Shown here: piece after piece, positions 1 to 7,866 of the stretch
Numbering within the stretch: position 1 is the first letter of the stretch
Layout of the letters: each line of letters starts with the position of its first letter
Source of the DNA: an uncultured Faecalibacterium sp.
Lineage (GTDB): Bacteria > Bacillota > Clostridia > Oscillospirales > Ruminococcaceae
Assembly (NCBI GenBank): GCA_934503275.1
Contig: CAKSVD010000012.1
Coordinates: 5,716-69,715, forward strand
Length of the DNA: 64,000 nt
Reading direction: 5' to 3'
Program-made: the position numbers and the translations under genes
Notes under the pieces: model-generated
What the model was told of the DNA's origin: nothing
The model's input: only the letters and a program-made list of their open reading frames with translations
The model's database searches: none

Positions 1-791
1 GCATTAAGGCCAACACTCAGCTGCCGCAGGACGTGCAGGCAGCGCTGGAAAAAGCACGGGCAGAAGAGCCGTGGCCGCTGGCAAAGAATACGTTAGACCT
101 GCTGTGGTCGAACCTTGGCGCTGCAAAGGAAAAAGACCTGCCCATCTGTCAGGACACCGGCATGGCCTGTGTGTTCGTGGAACTGGGCACCGATGTGCAC
201 ATTGACGGCAGCTTTGAAGCCGCCATCCACGAGGGCGTGCGCCGGGGCTACACCGATGGCTATCTGCGCAAGAGCATCGTGGCCGACCCGCTGCGCCGGG
301 GCAACACCGGCGATAACACCCCGGCGGCCATCACGGTGCATCTGGTGGACGGCGAGGGCTGCCGCATCACGGTAGCACCCAAGGGCTTTGGCAGCGAGAA
401 CATGAGCCGCATCCAGATGCTCAAGCCCGCCGACGGCGTGGAGGGCTTTAAAAAGTTCGTGGTGGATACCGTGCGGCTGGCCGGCTCCAACCCCTGCCCG
501 CCCATCGTGCTGGGCATCGGCGTGGGCGGCAGCTTTGACAAGGTGGCATATCTTGCCAAAAAGGCGCTGCTGCGCCCGCTGGATATCCCCAACCCCGACC
601 CCTACTATGCCCAGCTGGAGCAGGAGCTGCTTGCCGCCATCAATGCACTGGGCATTGGCCCGCAGGGCTTTGGCGGCAAGACCACCTGCCTTGGCCTTGC
701 CATTGAGCAGATGCCCACCCATGTGGCGGGTCTGCCGGTGGCTGTGAACGTTTCCTGTCATGTGACCCGCCGCGCCAGTGCGGAACTGTAA
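1..791 (+). CDS. Fumarate hydratase class I, alpha subunit (5' partial)
   Basis: Iron-sulfur hydro-lyase subunit that interconverts fumarate and L-malate (or L-tartrate in the TtdA branch); cytoplasmic and active with the beta subunit encoded next. The open frame enters from the window edge (frame of base 3), so the true start lies upstream and only some N-terminal residues are missing. Visible family signatures are the LPICQDTGMA segment, whose Cys is expected to ligand the [4Fe-4S] cluster, the GSENMSR stretch, and SNPCPPIVLGIGVGGSFD with a second conserved Cys. The stop is 13 nt before the beta-subunit ATG, so the two are co-transcribed. Fumarase and tartrate dehydratase cannot be told apart by eye; fumarase is more likely in an anaerobe of this type. 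Confidence 0.9.
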   Translation, partial: IKANTQLPQDVQAALEKARAEEPWPLAKNTLDLLWSNLGAAKEKDLPICQDTGMACVFVELGTDVHIDGSFEAAIHEGVRRGYTDGYLRKSIVADPLRRGNTGDNTPAAITVHLVDGEGCRITVAPKGFGSENMSRIQMLKPADGVEGFKKFVVDTVRLAGSNPCPPIVLGIGVGGSFDKVAYLAKKALLRPLDIPNPDPYYAQLEQELLAAINALGIGPQGFGGKTTCLGLAIEQMPTHVAGLPVAVNVSCHVTRRASAEL

Positions 792-804
792 GGAGGGGAG
801 AAGA

Positions 805-1359
805 ATGGAGTACAGACTGACTACCCCCTGCACCGCGCAGGATCTTGCCCCGCTGAAGGCGGGGGATACCGTGCTGCTTTCCGGTGTGGTGTACACCGCC
901 CGGGATCAGGCACACAAGCGGATGATGGAAGCACTGGACAAGGGCGAGACCCTGCCTTTTTCCCTTGAGGGCAGCGCGATCTATTATGTAGGCCCCACCC
1001 CGGAGCGCCCGGGCGAGGTCATCGGCTCGGCAGGGCCTACCACCAGCGGGCGCATGGACGCCATGAGCCCCCGGCTGCTGGACCTTGGCAACAAGATCAT
1101 GATCGGCAAGGGCAAGCGGGATGCCGCCGTCAAGGCGGCTGTGGTGCGCAACGGCGCGGTGTATCTGGCTGCGCTGGGCGGTGCCGGTGCGCTGATGGCC
1201 AAAAGCGTGCAGACGCTGGAGGTGATCGCATGGCCGGACTTGGGCTGTGAGGCGGTGCGCCGCCTGACCGTGCAGGATATGCCCCTGACCGTTGTGCTGG
1301 ACGCCCACGGCGGCGATCTGTACGAGGCCGGCCCTGCGGCCTATCTGGCCACACTGTAA
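805..1359 (+). CDS. Fumarate hydratase class I, beta subunit
   Basis: C-terminal-type subunit (184 aa) of the two-subunit class I fumarate hydratase / tartrate dehydratase. It contributes the swivelling domain that closes the active site over the alpha subunit's Fe-S cluster. Family marks are the early LKAGDTVLLSG motif, ARDQAHKRM, the GPTPERPGEVIGSAGPTTSGRMD block and the GKGKRDAAV segment. The ATG at 805 follows an AGGAGGGG Shine-Dalgarno at 791-798. The gene directly follows the alpha subunit, and no clear terminator separates it from the regulator downstream, which has its own promoter region. Confidence 0.9.
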   Translation: MEYRLTTPCTAQDLAPLKAGDTVLLSGVVYTARDQAHKRMMEALDKGETLPFSLEGSAIYYVGPTPERPGEVIGSAGPTTSGRMDAMSPRLLDLGNKIMIGKGKRDAAVKAAVVRNGAVYLAALGGAGALMAKSVQTLEVIAWPDLGCEAVRRLTVQDMPLTVVLDAHGGDLYEAGPAAYLATL

Positions 1360-1443
1360 GGCCAAAACGCCGAGAATTGCACCCTTTGCACAAAACAAGC
1401 GCGGTGCAAAACCGGCAAAACAGCAGTTCTGTGCAGAAAAATA

Positions 1444-1458
1444 TGGTTAGCTTAACCA
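1444..1458. promoter_or_regulatory. DtxR/IdeR-type operator-like palindrome
   Basis: TGGTTA-GCT-TAACCA, an inverted repeat with 6-nt arms. It closely resembles the core of the known DtxR/IdeR consensus (AGGTTAGSCTAACCT). It lies about 120 bp upstream of the DtxR-family gene that starts at 1582, which suggests metal-dependent autoregulation. The match was made by eye. Confidence 0.6.
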
Positions 1459-1475
1459 AACTTGCTGCGAATTAC

Positions 1476-1504
1476 TTGCATCAACCGCAAAAGTGTGATA
1501 TCCT
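1476..1504 (+). promoter_or_regulatory. Predicted sigma-70 promoter for the DtxR-family gene
   Basis: TTGCAT (1476-1481), a 17-bp spacer and TATCCT (1499-1504). It sits just downstream of the DtxR-like palindrome. The -10 box is only moderately good. Confidence 0.4.
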
Positions 1505-1581
1505 TTAACATACGACAGAGGGTACACATCCCCTGTCGGAAAAATCCCCCAGAGGGAATAAGGCAGGAGGCCGGACAAACC

Positions 1582-1971
1582 ATGCAGATCCACCAGTCCG
1601 CGGAAGATTATCTTGAAACGATCCTGATGCTGAGCCAGCGTATGGGCAAAGTGCGCTCCATTGACGTTGTCAATGAGTTGGGCTTTACCAAAGCCAGCGT
1701 GAGCATCGCCATGAAAAAGCTGCGGGAGAATGGCTATATCGCGGTGGACGGCGAAGGCAACCTGACCCTGCTGGAGCCCGGGCTGGAGATCGCTCAGCGC
1801 ATTTACAGCCGCCACCGGCTGCTGACCCACTTCTTTGTGCAGCTGGGCGTGGACGAGCAGACCGCCGCCGAGGACGCCTGCAAGGCAGAGCACATCCTCA
1901 GCGAGCAGACGCTGGAAAAGATCCGCGAAAGCGCCCTGCGCAACGATGCCGCCCATCCGCAGGCAAAGTAA
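1582..1971 (+). CDS. DtxR/MntR-family metal-dependent transcriptional regulator
   Basis: Cytoplasmic repressor, 129 aa, expected to sense Fe(II) or Mn(II). The N-terminal winged helix is clear (SAEDYLETILML, then VRSIDVVNELGFTKASVSIAMKKL as recognition region). The dimerisation and metal-binding part follows (SRHRLLTHFFVQLGVD, then AAEDACKAEHILSEQT), with the His/Glu/Cys residues expected at the metal sites. There is no C-terminal SH3-like FeoA domain, so it is of the short MntR/IdeR-core type. The ATG at 1582 was chosen because GCAGGAGG precedes it by about 11 nt and the protein then begins exactly like family members. Frames further upstream lack a ribosome site. The upstream palindrome at 1444-1458 suggests self-control. 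Confidence 0.88.
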   Translation: MQIHQSAEDYLETILMLSQRMGKVRSIDVVNELGFTKASVSIAMKKLRENGYIAVDGEGNLTLLEPGLEIAQRIYSRHRLLTHFFVQLGVDEQTAAEDACKAEHILSEQTLEKIRESALRNDAAHPQAK

Positions 1972-1985
1972 TTTGAGTTCAAGAG

Positions 1986-2020
1986 ACACCGGAACGCCGA
2001 AAGACGTTCCGGTGTTTTTG
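1986..2020 (+). terminator. Rho-independent terminator after the DtxR-family gene
   Basis: Perfect 11-bp stem ACACCGGAACG / CGTTCCGGTGT with an 8-nt loop, followed by a T run. Confidence 0.85.
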
Positions 2021-2044
2021 CTTTTTATAGCGAAGAAAATCGTG

Positions 2045-2190
2045 CCGCAAATGCCGTTTGCCTTTACGGCCTTTCCCGTGAAAAATGCAATACCGGAGCG
2101 TCCGCAGACGCTCCGGTATTGCTCTATATAAAAATAATTCTTCCGCTGAAAATGGCCAAAGCAAAGCGGAGGCCATTCAAAATCGTCCCG
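2045..2190 (+). repeat. Structured intergenic repeat family A, copy A1
   Basis: Element of about 145 bp. A flank ending CCCGTGAAAAATG is followed by a 15-bp perfect hairpin (2087-2101 with 2108-2122) around the loop CCGCAG. An AT-rich linker follows, then a second domain with CCGCT (2143-2147), ATGGCC (2152-2157), AGCGG (2165-2169) and GGCCAT (2171-2176), ending AAAATCGTCC. The two complementary pairs are interleaved, as in a pseudoknot. Five further copies occur in this window. Confidence 0.85.
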
Positions 2191-2226
2191 CCCGGCGCTT
2201 TCTAAATGTTTTTTACCCTTCTGCCC

Positions 2227-2255
2227 TTGCATCCCGGGGTGGAACGCGGTATTCT
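2227..2255 (+). promoter_or_regulatory. Predicted promoter for the SNF2 gene
   Basis: TTGCAT (2227-2232), 17 bp, TATTCT (2250-2255), about 45 bp upstream of the ATG at 2301. It lies downstream of repeat copy A1. Confidence 0.45.
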
Positions 2256-2300
2256 TATAGAATAGACCGGAACCGCGACAGCACAGGGGAGGGAGACCAC

Positions 2301-5300
2301 ATGGACGCACAGGAGATCCGCGCATTGCTGGGCAAAAGCATCTTTGAGCGGGCACAGAAGTACCGCAAGCGCATCCTGCAAAGCAGCTGCACCACCAACG
2401 AGGACGGGGTGCGGCACCTGACAGCACTGGTGCAGGGCAGCGGGCCGGACTGCTATTATACGCAGGTCTGGCTGCGGGAAAACGGCAGCTTTGTCAGCGC
2501 CTCCTGCGACTGCCCCTATAATCAGAACGGCGATGGCACCTACTGCAAGCATATCGGCGCGCTGCTGCTGCAGGACGCGGAAAAGAATCCGCCTGCCCCG
2601 GAAAAAAAGCCGGAGAGCATCCCCGGTGTGCAGCGGGGCGTGGCAGGCTTGAGCACCGAACCCCGCAAGGACAGCTACAGCGCCGGGCTGGATATGCTGT
2701 TTGGCCGCAAGTGGCGGGGCGAGGAGCCGAAGACCGACTATGATGCCCAGCTGCTGCTGAAGCGCTACCAGCGGGAGGATGCGCAGCCTCTGCCCCAGAA
2801 CGCTGCCCAGCGCACCGGCTTTGCTTTGCTGGAGCCGGAACTTACGGTGCACAACGACCGTGTCTGGCTGCGGCTGCGGGTCTCGGACGGCATCGGCGGG
2901 CGGCAGTATCTGATAAAAAGCATCCCGCATTTTCTGGATGCGATCGAGCAGGGCGAAAGCGTCAGCTACGGGAAGTCGCTGGCTTTTGTGCACCGGTGGG
3001 ACGCCTTTGCCCCGGACGCGCAGCCGCTGCTGCGGCTGCTGCGCCGTCAGGTGAGCGCCCGGCAGGCGTTTGAAGCCGAGGGCACGGTGCGCTCCGGCTG
3101 GGACAAGGGCCCGGCGGGCGGTCTGCCGCTGACCGGCGAGGGGCTGGATGCCCTTGTGGAGCTTTACGCCGCCGAGGGCGTTGTGGGCGGCTATACCCTT
3201 AAAGAGGGTCTGCCGGTCATCAGCTTAAAGGTGGAGCGCCGCAAGGGCGGCGTGCAGCTAAGCTGTACCCCGGTGCTCAGCGGGGTGCAGGGGCTGGACT
3301 ATGCCTATCTGCTGGGCGAAAGCACCCTCTGGAGGATGCAGCGGGAGGAATGCCGCCGGGTGCTGCCGGTGCTGGATACCTTTGGCGGGCGCAGTTTGTT
3401 CTTTACCAGCGCGGACGCCGCCGCTTTTTGCAGCTATGTGCTGCCGGAACTGGGCAACCGGGTCAACATCGTGGACCCCGACCGGCTGCTGCTGAACCAG
3501 ATCCCGCTGGAACCGGTGGTGCAGTTTTATCTGGACGCCGACCGGGGGCTTACCGTCACGGCCTACCCGGTCTTTCTCTACGGCGAGGACAGGGTGGCCC
3601 CCGGCGAGCCGGTGCCGCCGGATCTTTTGCGGGACGCCCGCACCGAGAACCGGGCAAAGCGGCTGCTGGAAACTTATCTGGAACCCGAGCCCGGCAAGCC
3701 CGGGCATTACAGCATTTCCGGGGAGGAAGCGCTTTTCCAGTTGCTGGAGGAGGGCATCCCCGCCCTGCTGGCCATGGGCGAGGTGTACCAGACCGATGCC
3801 TTCCGCAACCTGCAGGCCGCCCCGCCCAAGATCTCGGTAGGGGTATCGGTGCACGGCAGCGTGCTGGACTTGGAAGTGGACACCGGCGCCTTCCCGGTGG
3901 AGGAACTGCGGGAACTGCTGCAGTCCCTGCACCAGAAAAAACGCTATCACCGCCTGCGGGACGGCAGTCTGCTGCGGCTGGATGACAGTCTGGAAGGGCT
4001 GGACGAACTGAACGACACGTTGGAACTTTCCGGCGCAAAGCTGAAGGACGGCCACGCCGCTCTGCCGCTCTACCGCGCCCCCACGCTGGACTGGGCGCTT
4101 TCGGGGCAGAACGGTCTGCGGTTCGACCGGGACGACGCCTTCCGGCGCATCAGCCGCAGCTTCCACGCCGTGCGGGACAGCGAGTATACCCCGCCGCTCT
4201 CCCTGCAAAAGACCCTGCGCAAATACCAGCGGGACGGCTACCGCTGGCTGCGCACACTGGACGGCTACGGCATGGGCGGTATTCTGGCCGATGATATGGG
4301 TCTGGGAAAGACCGTGCAGGTGCTCAGCTACCTGCTGGCCATGAAGGAAGCCGGGCAGCACCTGCCCAGCCTCATCGTCTGCCCGGCATCGCTGGTGCTG
4401 AACTGGCAGGAGGAATGCCAGAAGTTCACCCCGCAGCTGCAAAGCGTTGCCATGGACGGCGATGCCGCCCACCGCGCCGCGCTGGTCGATGGGTGGGCGC
4501 AGGCAGATATCGTCATCACCAGCTACGATTTGCTGCGCCGGGACGAGAAACTGTATGCCGGGCAAGGCTTTTACGCCTGCATTCTGGACGAAGCGCAGGC
4601 TATCAAGAACCACACCACCCAGAAATACAAGGCCGTGTGCCGGGTGAACAGCCGGGTGCGCTTTGCGCTGACCGGCACCCCGGTGGAGAACCGCTTGGGC
4701 GAACTGTGGAGCATCTTCTCCTTTTTGATGCCGGGGTATCTGCCCCCGTACAAAACCTTCTGCGCCCGGTTCGAAAAGCCCATCGTGCAGGACGAGGATG
4801 CCAACGCCGTGCGGCGGCTGAACCAGTTCACCGGGCCCTTCATCCTGCGGCGCATGAAGTCCGAGGTGCTGCGGGAACTGCCGCCCAAAACGGAGAATGT
4901 GCGCCGCGTTGAGTTGGAGACCGAGCAGCGCAAGCTGTATCTGGCGGCGGTGGTGGACGCCCGGGAAAAGCTGCGGGCGGCAAAGCCGGAGGACAAGATG
5001 ACCGTGTTTGCCGTGCTGATGCGGCTGCGGGAGATCTGCTGCGACCCGCGCCTTGTGGCAGACAACTGGACCGGCAGCAGCGCCAAGCTGGAAGCCTGTC
5101 TGGAACTTGTCACCGAGGCGGTGGCGGGCGGGCACCGCATTCTGCTGTTCAGCCAGTTCACCTCCATGCTGGAGCTGCTGGCAAAGCGGCTGGACGAGGC
5201 CGGGGTGAGCCACTTCACCCTACAAGGCTCTACCCCGAAGCCGGTGCGTGCCGAGCAGGTGCGCCGGTTCAATCAGGGCGAGGCAGACGTCTTTCTGATC

Positions 5301-5597
5301 TCGCTGCGGGCGGGCGGCACGGGCCTCAACCTGACCGCCGCCGATATCGTCATCCACTACGACCCGTGGTGGAACCTTGCCGCGCAGAATCAGGCCACCG
5401 ACCGCGCCTACCGCATCGGTCAGCGCAACCCGGTGCAGGTGTACCGGCTGATCGCGCAGGACACCATTGAGGAAAAGATCGTGGAGTTGCAACAGGCCAA
5501 GCAGTCGCTGGCAGACACCGTTACCGGCGGGGCAGACGGCGCGATTTTGTCCATGAACCCTGAACAGCTGCTGCAGCTGCTGGGAGAAGAAGCATAA
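2301..5597 (+). CDS. SNF2-family DEAD/DEAH helicase with SWIM zinc finger
   Basis: Protein of 1098 aa of the bacterial SNF2/RapA-like class: an ATP-dependent double-stranded DNA translocase presumed to remodel nucleoprotein complexes. An N-terminal SWIM zinc finger is visible (CDCPYNQNGDGTYCKH). A long SNF2-associated region follows to about residue 620. The ATPase core starts at RKYQRDGYRWL, with Walker A in DDMGLGKTVQ, the DEAQ box in ILDEAQAIKN, TGTPVENRLGELWS, and a helicase C-terminal domain with LLFSQFTSML, LRAGGTGLNLT and DRAYRIGQ. The ATG at 2301 follows GGGAGG and begins just before the SWIM region. In-frame codons further upstream run through repeat A1 and are not used. Such proteins are widespread in Clostridia and their cellular role is unproven. 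Confidence 0.93.
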   Translation: MDAQEIRALLGKSIFERAQKYRKRILQSSCTTNEDGVRHLTALVQGSGPDCYYTQVWLRENGSFVSASCDCPYNQNGDGTYCKHIGALLLQDAEKNPPAPEKKPESIPGVQRGVAGLSTEPRKDSYSAGLDMLFGRKWRGEEPKTDYDAQLLLKRYQREDAQPLPQNAAQRTGFALLEPELTVHNDRVWLRLRVSDGIGGRQYLIKSIPHFLDAIEQGESVSYGKSLAFVHRWDAFAPDAQPLLRLLRRQVSARQAFEAEGTVRSGWDKGPAGGLPLTGEGLDALVELYAAEGVVGGYTLKEGLPVISLKVERRKGGVQLSCTPVLSGVQGLDYAYLLGESTLWRMQREECRRVLPVLDTFGGRSLFFTSADAAAFCSYVLPELGNRVNIVDPDRLLLNQIPLEPVVQFYLDADRGLTVTAYPVFLYGEDRVAPGEPVPPDLLRDARTENRAKRLLETYLEPEPGKPGHYSISGEEALFQLLEEGIPALLAMGEVYQTDAFRNLQAAPPKISVGVSVHGSVLDLEVDTGAFPVEELRELLQSLHQKKRYHRLRDGSLLRLDDSLEGLDELNDTLELSGAKLKDGHAALPLYRAPTLDWALSGQNGLRFDRDDAFRRISRSFHAVRDSEYTPPLSLQKTLRKYQRDGYRWLRTLDGYGMGGILADDMGLGKTVQVLSYLLAMKEAGQHLPSLIVCPASLVLNWQEECQKFTPQLQSVAMDGDAAHRAALVDGWAQADIVITSYDLLRRDEKLYAGQGFYACILDEAQAIKNHTTQKYKAVCRVNSRVRFALTGTPVENRLGELWSIFSFLMPGYLPPYKTFCARFEKPIVQDEDANAVRRLNQFTGPFILRRMKSEVLRELPPKTENVRRVELETEQRKLYLAAVVDAREKLRAAKPEDKMTVFAVLMRLREICCDPRLVADNWTGSSAKLEACLELVTEAVAGGHRILLFSQFTSMLELLAKRLDEAGVSHFTLQGSTPKPVRAEQVRRFNQGEADVFLISLRAGGTGLNLTAADIVIHYDPWWNLAAQNQATDRAYRIGQRNPVQVYRLIAQDTIEEKIVELQQAKQSLADTVTGGADGAILSMNPEQLLQLLGEEA

Positions 5598-5612
5598 AGG
5601 AGTGTATCCATC

Positions 5613-6602
5613 ATGAAGGTTTGGGATCTGCATTGCGATACCCTGTACGAACTGCGCCGCGCCGAAAAGGCGGGCGCACCCAAAAGCTTTTTGCACAACG
5701 ACCTGCATATCGACCTTGAAAAACTGCAGCAGGGGGATTACCTGCTGCAATGCTTTGCGGCCTATGTGGATCTGGCCGACCCCGCACCCGGGGCCGACCC
5801 GCTGGTGAGCGTGCTGGAGGAGATCGACATCTTCAAGCGGCTCATGGCGGCTTACCCGGAAAAGATCGCTCCGGTGTACACCGCCGCCGACCTTGAGCGC
5901 AACCGCGCCGAGGGCAAACTCAGCGCCATGCTGACGGTGGAAGAAGGCGGCTGCTGCAAGGGCAGTCTGGGCGTGCTGCGGCGGCTGCAGGAACTGGGCG
6001 TGCGCATGATGACCCTGACATGGAACTATCCCAATGAGTTGGCAGCGCCCAACGCAAACCCCGGCGGGCCGCTGGTGGCCAACACCGAGACCGGCCTGAC
6101 CGAGCGGGGCTTTGCCTTTTTGGAGGAGATGGAAAAGCTGCACATCACCGTAGACGTGAGCCACCTTTCCGATAAGGGCTTCTGGGACATTGCAAACCAC
6201 AGCACCCGTCCCTTTGCGGCAAGTCATTCCAACTGCCGTGCCCTGTCGCCCCACAACCGCAACCTGACCGATGAGATGATCCGCGCACTGGCAGAAAAGG
6301 GCGGCATTGCGGGGCTGAACTACTGCGCCTCCTTTGTGGATGCAGACTCGGCACACCCAAAGCTTTGCCGCAGCACGGTGGAGCAGCTGGCAAAGCACGC
6401 GGCACACTTCAAGCAGGTGGGCGGCATTGAGGTCATCAGCCTTGGCAGCGATTTTGACGGCATCGGCGGCCAGCACGAACTGGAAACAGCGGCAGATATG
6501 CCGCTGCTGGCCGAGGCGCTGCGCCGCGAGGGCTTTACCGAGGACGAGGTGGAGGCCATCTACTGGCGCAACGCCTACCGCTTCTTTAAAAACAATTTGT
6601 AA
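5613..6602 (+). CDS. Membrane dipeptidase (renal dipeptidase, peptidase M19)
   Basis: Protein of 329 aa, a zinc dipeptidase of the amidohydrolase superfamily that cleaves dipeptides including those with a D-residue. Expected metal ligands are visible: DLHCDT near residue 5, the bridging Glu in LTVEEGGC, the His in VDVSHLSD, the His in ASHSNCRAL, and GSDFDGI near the C terminus. No signal peptide is present, so it is likely cytosolic despite the family name. AAGGAG lies about 11 nt before the ATG. The gene sits 15 nt after the SNF2 gene and may share its transcript. A MITE-like repeat follows. Confidence 0.92.
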   Translation: MKVWDLHCDTLYELRRAEKAGAPKSFLHNDLHIDLEKLQQGDYLLQCFAAYVDLADPAPGADPLVSVLEEIDIFKRLMAAYPEKIAPVYTAADLERNRAEGKLSAMLTVEEGGCCKGSLGVLRRLQELGVRMMTLTWNYPNELAAPNANPGGPLVANTETGLTERGFAFLEEMEKLHITVDVSHLSDKGFWDIANHSTRPFAASHSNCRALSPHNRNLTDEMIRALAEKGGIAGLNYCASFVDADSAHPKLCRSTVEQLAKHAAHFKQVGGIEVISLGSDFDGIGGQHELETAADMPLLAEALRREGFTEDEVEAIYWRNAYRFFKNNL

Positions 6603-6688
6603 TAATAACCCAAAAAATTGCAAAATATGCCCGGAGATGCCCTGCTGTGTGCGGGTATCCCGGGCTGTGTATTGCCCTGTGAAGCATG

Positions 6689-6920
6689 GAAATCATTTTT
6701 CCGAATAAAGGCTTCCCCCGGAAGGGACAGATTCTCCCCGCGCCGGGGAGAAATGTCACCGTAGGTGACAAAGAGGGGAACGGCTGTCACCGCAGGTGAC
6801 TGATGAGGGCGCAGAATTACAGCGTTTCGCTTGAATACCCCTCATCCGGCGCTATGCGCCACCTTCCCCCCAAGGGGTGAAGGCTTTTGCTCCGGGTCAA
6901 GTTGTAAAAATTGATTTCTG
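6689..6920. repeat. MITE-like palindromic repeat family B, copy B1
   Basis: Element of about 230 bp with imperfect terminal inverted repeats: GAAATCATTTTT at the left, AAAAATTGATTTC at the right. Internal blocks include CCGAATAAAGGCTTCCCCCGG, ACCCCTCATCCG and ACCTTCCCCCCAAGGGG. The small hairpin TGTCACCGNAGGTGAC is present twice here, whereas copy B2 (53735-53928) has it once. There is no open reading frame or transposase. It accounts for most of the gap between the dipeptidase and TauE genes. Confidence 0.8.
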
Positions 6921-7008
6921 TGCCTGCGAGGGGAGGTTTTATATGGTCTGAGGCGCGCGTCCCCGGAAAAAGAACAAACGACTTGGAAAGATAAGAGGAA
7001 TTATAACA

Positions 7009-7782
7009 ATGGGTATCACGATCTCGCCGTGGATGATGGCGTTTCTCATTCTGATGACCGGCTTTGCGGGCTTTGTGGATTCGGCAGCCGGCGGCGGCGG
7101 GCTGATCAGTCTGCCGGCCTATCTGTTCGCCGGGCTGCCGCCCCACTACACCTATGCCACCAACAAGTTCAGCGCCGCCTGCGGCACCACCTTTGCCACG
7201 GCAAGCTTTTTCAAAAGCGGCGCTATGAACGTGAAGGTGGGCGTTCTTGCAGCTATTGGCAGCTTTGCAGGCAGCGCACTGGGGGCACACATCGTGCTGC
7301 TGCTCAGCGATGAGGTGCTGCGCACCATGATGTTCATTATCCTGCCGGTGGCAGCGGTCATCATTCTGTGGCAGCGCAACCTGCCGGACGAGAACCGGGA
7401 CAACGGCACACTGGACCTGAAAAAGACCCTGCTGGCGCTGGCCATCGGCTTTGGCATCGGCCTGTACGATGGCGTTATGGGCCCGGGCACCGGCACCTTT
7501 GCCATCATTGCCTTTACCACCCTGATGGGCTTTGACCTGCGCACTGCCAACGGCAACGGCAAGGTGCTCAATCTGGCCAGCAACTACGCCAGCCTGTTCA
7601 CCTACCTGATGAACGGTCTGGTGGTGTTCCACATCGGCATCCCCTGCGCCATCAGCAATATTCTGGGCAACCTGCTTGGCTCGCATTTTGCCCTGAAAAG
7701 GGGCGCCCGCTTCATCCGCCCCATGATGCTGGTGGTGCTGGTGCTGCTGCTGGGCAAGCTGATCTCGGACGCGGTGCTGTAA
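7009..7782 (+). CDS. TauE/SafE-family permease (sulfite/sulfoacetate exporter family)
   Basis: Integral membrane protein, 257 aa, of the TauE/SafE (DUF81) family, whose members export sulfite, sulfoacetate or related organic anions. Hydrophobic segments span the whole length. Family signatures are the first repeat GFAGFVDSAAGGGGLISLPAY and the second repeat IGFGIGLYDGVMGPGTGTFA, the usual paired half-molecule motifs. AAGAGGA precedes the ATG by about 9 nt. It stands alone between repeat B1 and a bidirectional terminator, so the substrate cannot be inferred from neighbours. Confidence 0.88.
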   Translation: MGITISPWMMAFLILMTGFAGFVDSAAGGGGLISLPAYLFAGLPPHYTYATNKFSAACGTTFATASFFKSGAMNVKVGVLAAIGSFAGSALGAHIVLLLSDEVLRTMMFIILPVAAVIILWQRNLPDENRDNGTLDLKKTLLALAIGFGIGLYDGVMGPGTGTFAIIAFTTLMGFDLRTANGNGKVLNLASNYASLFTYLMNGLVVFHIGIPCAISNILGNLLGSHFALKRGARFIRPMMLVVLVLLLGKLISDAVL

Positions 7783-7812
7783 GGGCAAGGCGGGACATTT
7801 TCACGGGTACAA

Positions 7813-7852
7813 AAAACAAGTCGGGCAGCCCGCAGGCTGTCCGACTTGTTTT
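7813..7852. terminator. Bidirectional terminator between convergent genes
   Basis: 18-bp stem (7813-7830 with 7835-7852, one mismatch) flanked by A and T runs. It can serve both the TauE/SafE gene and the opposing degV. Confidence 0.88.
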
Positions 7853-7866
7853 AGCTTTCATAGGTT

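Noticed and set aside
2085..2300. Upstream start of the SNF2 helicase at 2085
   Set aside because: The frame would run through structured repeat A1; ATG at 2301 has a good ribosome site and the family-like start.
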